Below, piece after piece: positions 5,952 to 8,018 of a DNA stretch of 8,018 nt. Source of the DNA: Bacillota bacterium (GTDB taxonomy: Bacteria; Bacillota; Clostridia; Oscillospirales; Ruminococcaceae); contig JAEWMM010000206.1 in assembly GCA_023457175.1 (NCBI GenBank), forward strand, positions 1 through 8,018, written 5' to 3'. The position numbers and the translations under genes are program-made. Within the stretch, counting starts at the first letter, position 1. The number at the start of each line of letters is the position of its first letter. A model generated the notes under the pieces. That model ran no database searches and was not told where the DNA came from. It saw only the letters and a list, made by a program, of their open reading frames with translations.

Positions 5952-6114
5952 TATAGTCAAACAACTTAAAAATCAGATTGTCTTTACGGTCTGTTTTGTG
6001 CTTTGCTGCGTTGTCGTCCTTGCCGGGCGTCAGCCCGCCTGCGTCCTGCGCCTTGACGTGCACAAAATATCCGCGCCAATCCTGCGCCTCTCTTCAAGTT
6101 GTTGTTTGACTATA
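5952..6114. repeat. Palindromic repeat element, copy 2 (MITE-like, 163 bp)
   Basis: Begins TATAGTCAAACAACTT and ends AAGTTGTTGTTTGACTATA, terminal inverted repeats matching those of copy 1 at 632-789. Inside, TTTTGTG (5994-6000) faces CACAAAA (6061-6067), where copy 1 has TTTTACG facing CGTAAAA. The centre shares GTCAGCC-CGCCTGCGTCC-type sequence with copy 1. It lies between the AT-rich likely promoter zone and the ribosome site of the chemoreceptor gene, so it is probably part of that gene's leader. Confidence 0.8.
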
Positions 6115-6171
6115 ACCAGCAGTCTCAAAGACAACATGAAAGACAACCGGGCAGGAAAGGAACATCATGCT

Positions 6172-7947
6172 ATGAAAAATCTATCTGTCGGCAAGAAGCT
6201 TGTGCTTGGATTCGGTACCGTATTATTTTTATTGCTGCTTTCAGTTGCGCTGGCGCTACAGTGCATCGTCAGTCTCGGCGCGCAGGTAGAGCTATATGGA
6301 AACCATACGCTGCCGGACAATACAACGCTCTGGAGCATCCAGTACCGCATGGTATCTGCGCAGCGCTATATTGAACGCGCCTTTATCGAGACGCGCGCAA
6401 GCACCGTGGCCAGTTTGCTGGAGCAGGCCGAACGGGACGGACAAGCCGCAGTCGAAGCGTTGGCCGCTTATAAAGCCAACCAGCAAGACGACGGCCGTAC
6501 CGAGAAGATAGAACAGGCGGAGGAGCTGATTAAGCAGGCAGGCTCGGTGCGGCAGCAGCTTGCAAAGCTGCTGGAAAATCCGTCGGTATCAAACCAGGTT
6601 AAGGGTTACACGGTGTTTCTCAACTCCTACGTCCCGCCCTTTGATTTTGCGGCCTCTATTCTGTCCGAGCTTGCCGCCGACGCCGAGGCGCATGCCGCCG
6701 AGCAGCGCGACTACGCGGCCGGGCTTGTCACACAGGCATGGCTACTCCTTATTGCCTGCGGCGTTGTGTCGCTGGTGCTTTCGATAACGGTCAGCACCGC
6801 TATCCGCAAGTCCATCTTAACGCCGGTCAACGAAATTGTCGCAGCCTTTGAGGCAATTTCAAAGGGTAATATGCAAACGCAGATCAACTACGAAAGCCGC
6901 GACGAGATGGGCCGCATGGCTAAGCTTATCAGAGAGTCCAACGCCATACAGATAGCCATTATCACCGATGTCATCGACAAATTCACCAGAATGTCGCAGG
7001 GCGATCTGCAAATTGAGGTGACGGCGGATTATCCCGGAGACTTTGCCGCACTCAAGCGGACCATCTGCGGCACCGTCGATACGCTGAATCATACGATGCA
7101 AACCATCAGCAACGCTGCCGAACAGGTTGGTTCCGGCTCCGAGCAGGTCTCAAGCGGCGCGCAGGCGCTTGCCGCCGGTTCCGCCGAGCAGGCCTCTGCT
7201 GTAGAAGAGCTTTCGACCTCGGTATCAACCATTGCCCGGCAGGCCGAAGACAACGCCGCCAACGTAGAGGTTGCAACCAGATATGTTGCCGAGGCCGGGG
7301 CAGGCGTTAACACCGGCAACCAGCACATGACGCATCTGACCAAGGCAATGGAAAATATCAGCGACGCTTCCTCGCAAATTGCCAATATCACCAAGGTCAT
7401 CGAGGATATCGCGTTCCAAACCAATATTCTTGCACTTAACGCCGCTATTGAGGCGGCCCGCGCCGGAGAGGCGGGCAAGGGTTTTGCCGTGGTGGCCGAC
7501 GAGGTTCGCAGCCTTGCCGCAAAATCGGCTGAGGCGGCCAAGCATACCACCGAGCTGGTAGGCCACTCCAGCACAACTGTGGCGCAAGGCTCTGAGATAA
7601 CGCTTAAAACCGCGCAAATTTTGCAAGAGGTTGAGCAAAAGGCCAAGAGCGCCAACGAAAGCATCTCAAAAATTAAGCTAGCTTCCGCCGAGCAGGCTCT
7701 GGCGATTGAAGAGGTACGGCAAGGGCTTTCTCAGGTATCCGCCGTGGTTCAGACCAATGCGGCTACCGCCGAAGAAAACTCCGCCACAAGCGAGGAAATG
7801 TCCGCACAGGCCGTGGCGTTGCGGGAAGAGGTTGCAAGGTTTAAGCTGAAGGCTGCCCCCGAATCTGCCTTTACTGCACAGAAACAGCCGCAGGCTTATA
7901 GCCAGTCTTCAATAAACGACGCGGAAAGCTTTTCTGAAAAATATTGA
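6172..7947 (+). CDS. Methyl-accepting chemotaxis protein (transmembrane chemoreceptor)
   Basis: A 591-residue chemoreceptor that passes ligand signals across the membrane to CheA/CheW. In order: a short cytoplasmic start (MKNLSVGKK); transmembrane helix at about 10-33; an extracytoplasmic helical ligand domain of about 150 residues resembling a four-helix bundle (34-185); second transmembrane helix at about 186-208; HAMP at about 209-262, followed by a second HAMP-like segment (about 263-313, with [10 protein letters not shown]); then the long coiled-coil signalling domain. The conserved hairpin tip [20 protein letters not shown] starts at residue 411 and is followed by [19 protein letters not shown]. 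Likely methylation stretches are around 337-350 and 532-546. No C-terminal NWETF-type tether is present. The start at 6172 has GGAAAGGA (6154-6161) ten bases upstream and gives the classic N-terminus. The frame stays open upstream to 5896 through the palindromic repeat, but that extension is not receptor-like. The ligand is unknown. Confidence 0.95.
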   Translation: MKNLSVGKKLVLGFGTVLFLLLLSVALALQCIVSLGAQVELYGNHTLPDNTTLWSIQYRMVSAQRYIERAFIETRASTVASLLEQAERDGQAAVEALAAYKANQQDDGRTEKIEQAEELIKQAGSVRQQLAKLLENPSVSNQVKGYTVFLNSYVPPFDFAASILSELAADAEAHAAEQRDYAAGLVTQAWLLLIACGVVSLVLSITVSTAIRKSILTPVNEIVAAFEAISKGNMQTQINYESRDEMGRMAKLIRESNAIQIAIITDVIDKFTRMSQGDLQIEVTADYPGDFAALKRTICGTVDTLNHTMQTISNAAEQVGSGSEQVSSGAQALAAGSAEQASAVEELSTSVSTIARQAEDNAANVEVATRYVAEAGAGVNTGNQHMTHLTKAMENISDASSQIANITKVIEDIAFQTNILALNAAIEAARAGEAGKGFAVVADEVRSLAAKSAEAAKHTTELVGHSSTTVAQGSEITLKTAQILQEVEQKAKSANESISKIKLASAEQALAIEEVRQGLSQVSAVVQTNAATAEENSATSEEMSAQAVALREEVARFKLKAAPESAFTAQKQPQAYSQSSINDAESFSEKY

Positions 7948-8018
7948 TCCCGGTTTAGGTCAAACAAACTATTACCGGCATTTATAAATGCACGCGTTTA
8001 AGACCACCGGGCCCCCGT
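7948..8018. other. Downstream flank of the chemoreceptor gene
   Basis: The only structure seen is the 14-base perfect palindrome GCATTTATAAATGC at 7978-7991, too weak and without a T-run to call a terminator. No start of another gene can be supported before the window ends. Confidence 0.4.

Noticed and set aside
5896..6171. Upstream extension of the chemoreceptor by 92 codons
   Set aside because: The extension is translated repeat sequence, has no ribosome site at its start, and the internal ATG at 6172 has a good site and the classic receptor N-terminus.
7089..7664. Minus-strand frame of 191 codons rich in Ala and Ser
   Set aside because: It is the antisense shadow of the highly conserved chemoreceptor signalling domain.

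Overview
The window looks like a chromosomal stretch from a GC-rich anaerobic member of the Firmicutes, most likely a motile clostridium of the Ruminococcaceae/Oscillospiraceae type. This is inferred from the strong AGGAGG-type ribosome sites, an oxygen-sensitive pyruvate formate-lyase, a CheX-type chemotaxis phosphatase, a bacteriohemerythrin, a BclA-like surface/spore protein and a large chemoreceptor. No rRNA or tRNA gene is present, so the taxonomy is inference only.

Layout. The left edge (1-573, +) is the C-terminal quarter of pyruvate formate-lyase with an intact glycyl-radical site. It is followed by a 158-bp palindromic repeat (632-789) and a long GC-rich hairpin (804-851). On the minus strand a two-gene operon (1782 to 885) encodes a bacteriohemerythrin and, overlapping it by 14 bases, a CheX-like CheY-P phosphatase. 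An AT-rich leader of about 500 bases with one good sigma-A-like promoter leads to a plus-strand metallo-beta-lactamase-fold hydrolase (2289-3191). The next gap (3192-3738) carries a short hairpin, a ~230-bp non-coding element with palindromic ends like IS200/IS605 derivatives, and a perfect 40-bp palindrome that probably ends the next minus-strand gene, a flavin reductase/flavoredoxin-like protein (4239 to 3739). A divergent promoter region then serves a plus-strand protein (4482-5402) with a proline/alanine-rich N-terminus and a BclA/C1q-like jelly-roll C-terminus. A ~550-base stretch without a convincing gene follows. A second, diverged copy of the palindromic repeat (5952-6114) lies just ahead of a methyl-accepting chemotaxis protein (6172-7947).

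How it fits together. Three genes concern signalling and taxis (hemerythrin, CheX, chemoreceptor), and the hemerythrin/CheX overlap suggests oxygen sensing or scavenging tied to motility in an anaerobe. The neighbouring formate-lyase is an enzyme destroyed by oxygen. The most unusual signal is the repeat pair. Each copy is a long imperfect palindrome with terminal inverted repeats, and base changes between the copies are matched on both arms, so pairing is preserved. This points to a mobile, MITE-like hairpin element or a structured RNA family rather than decayed coding DNA.
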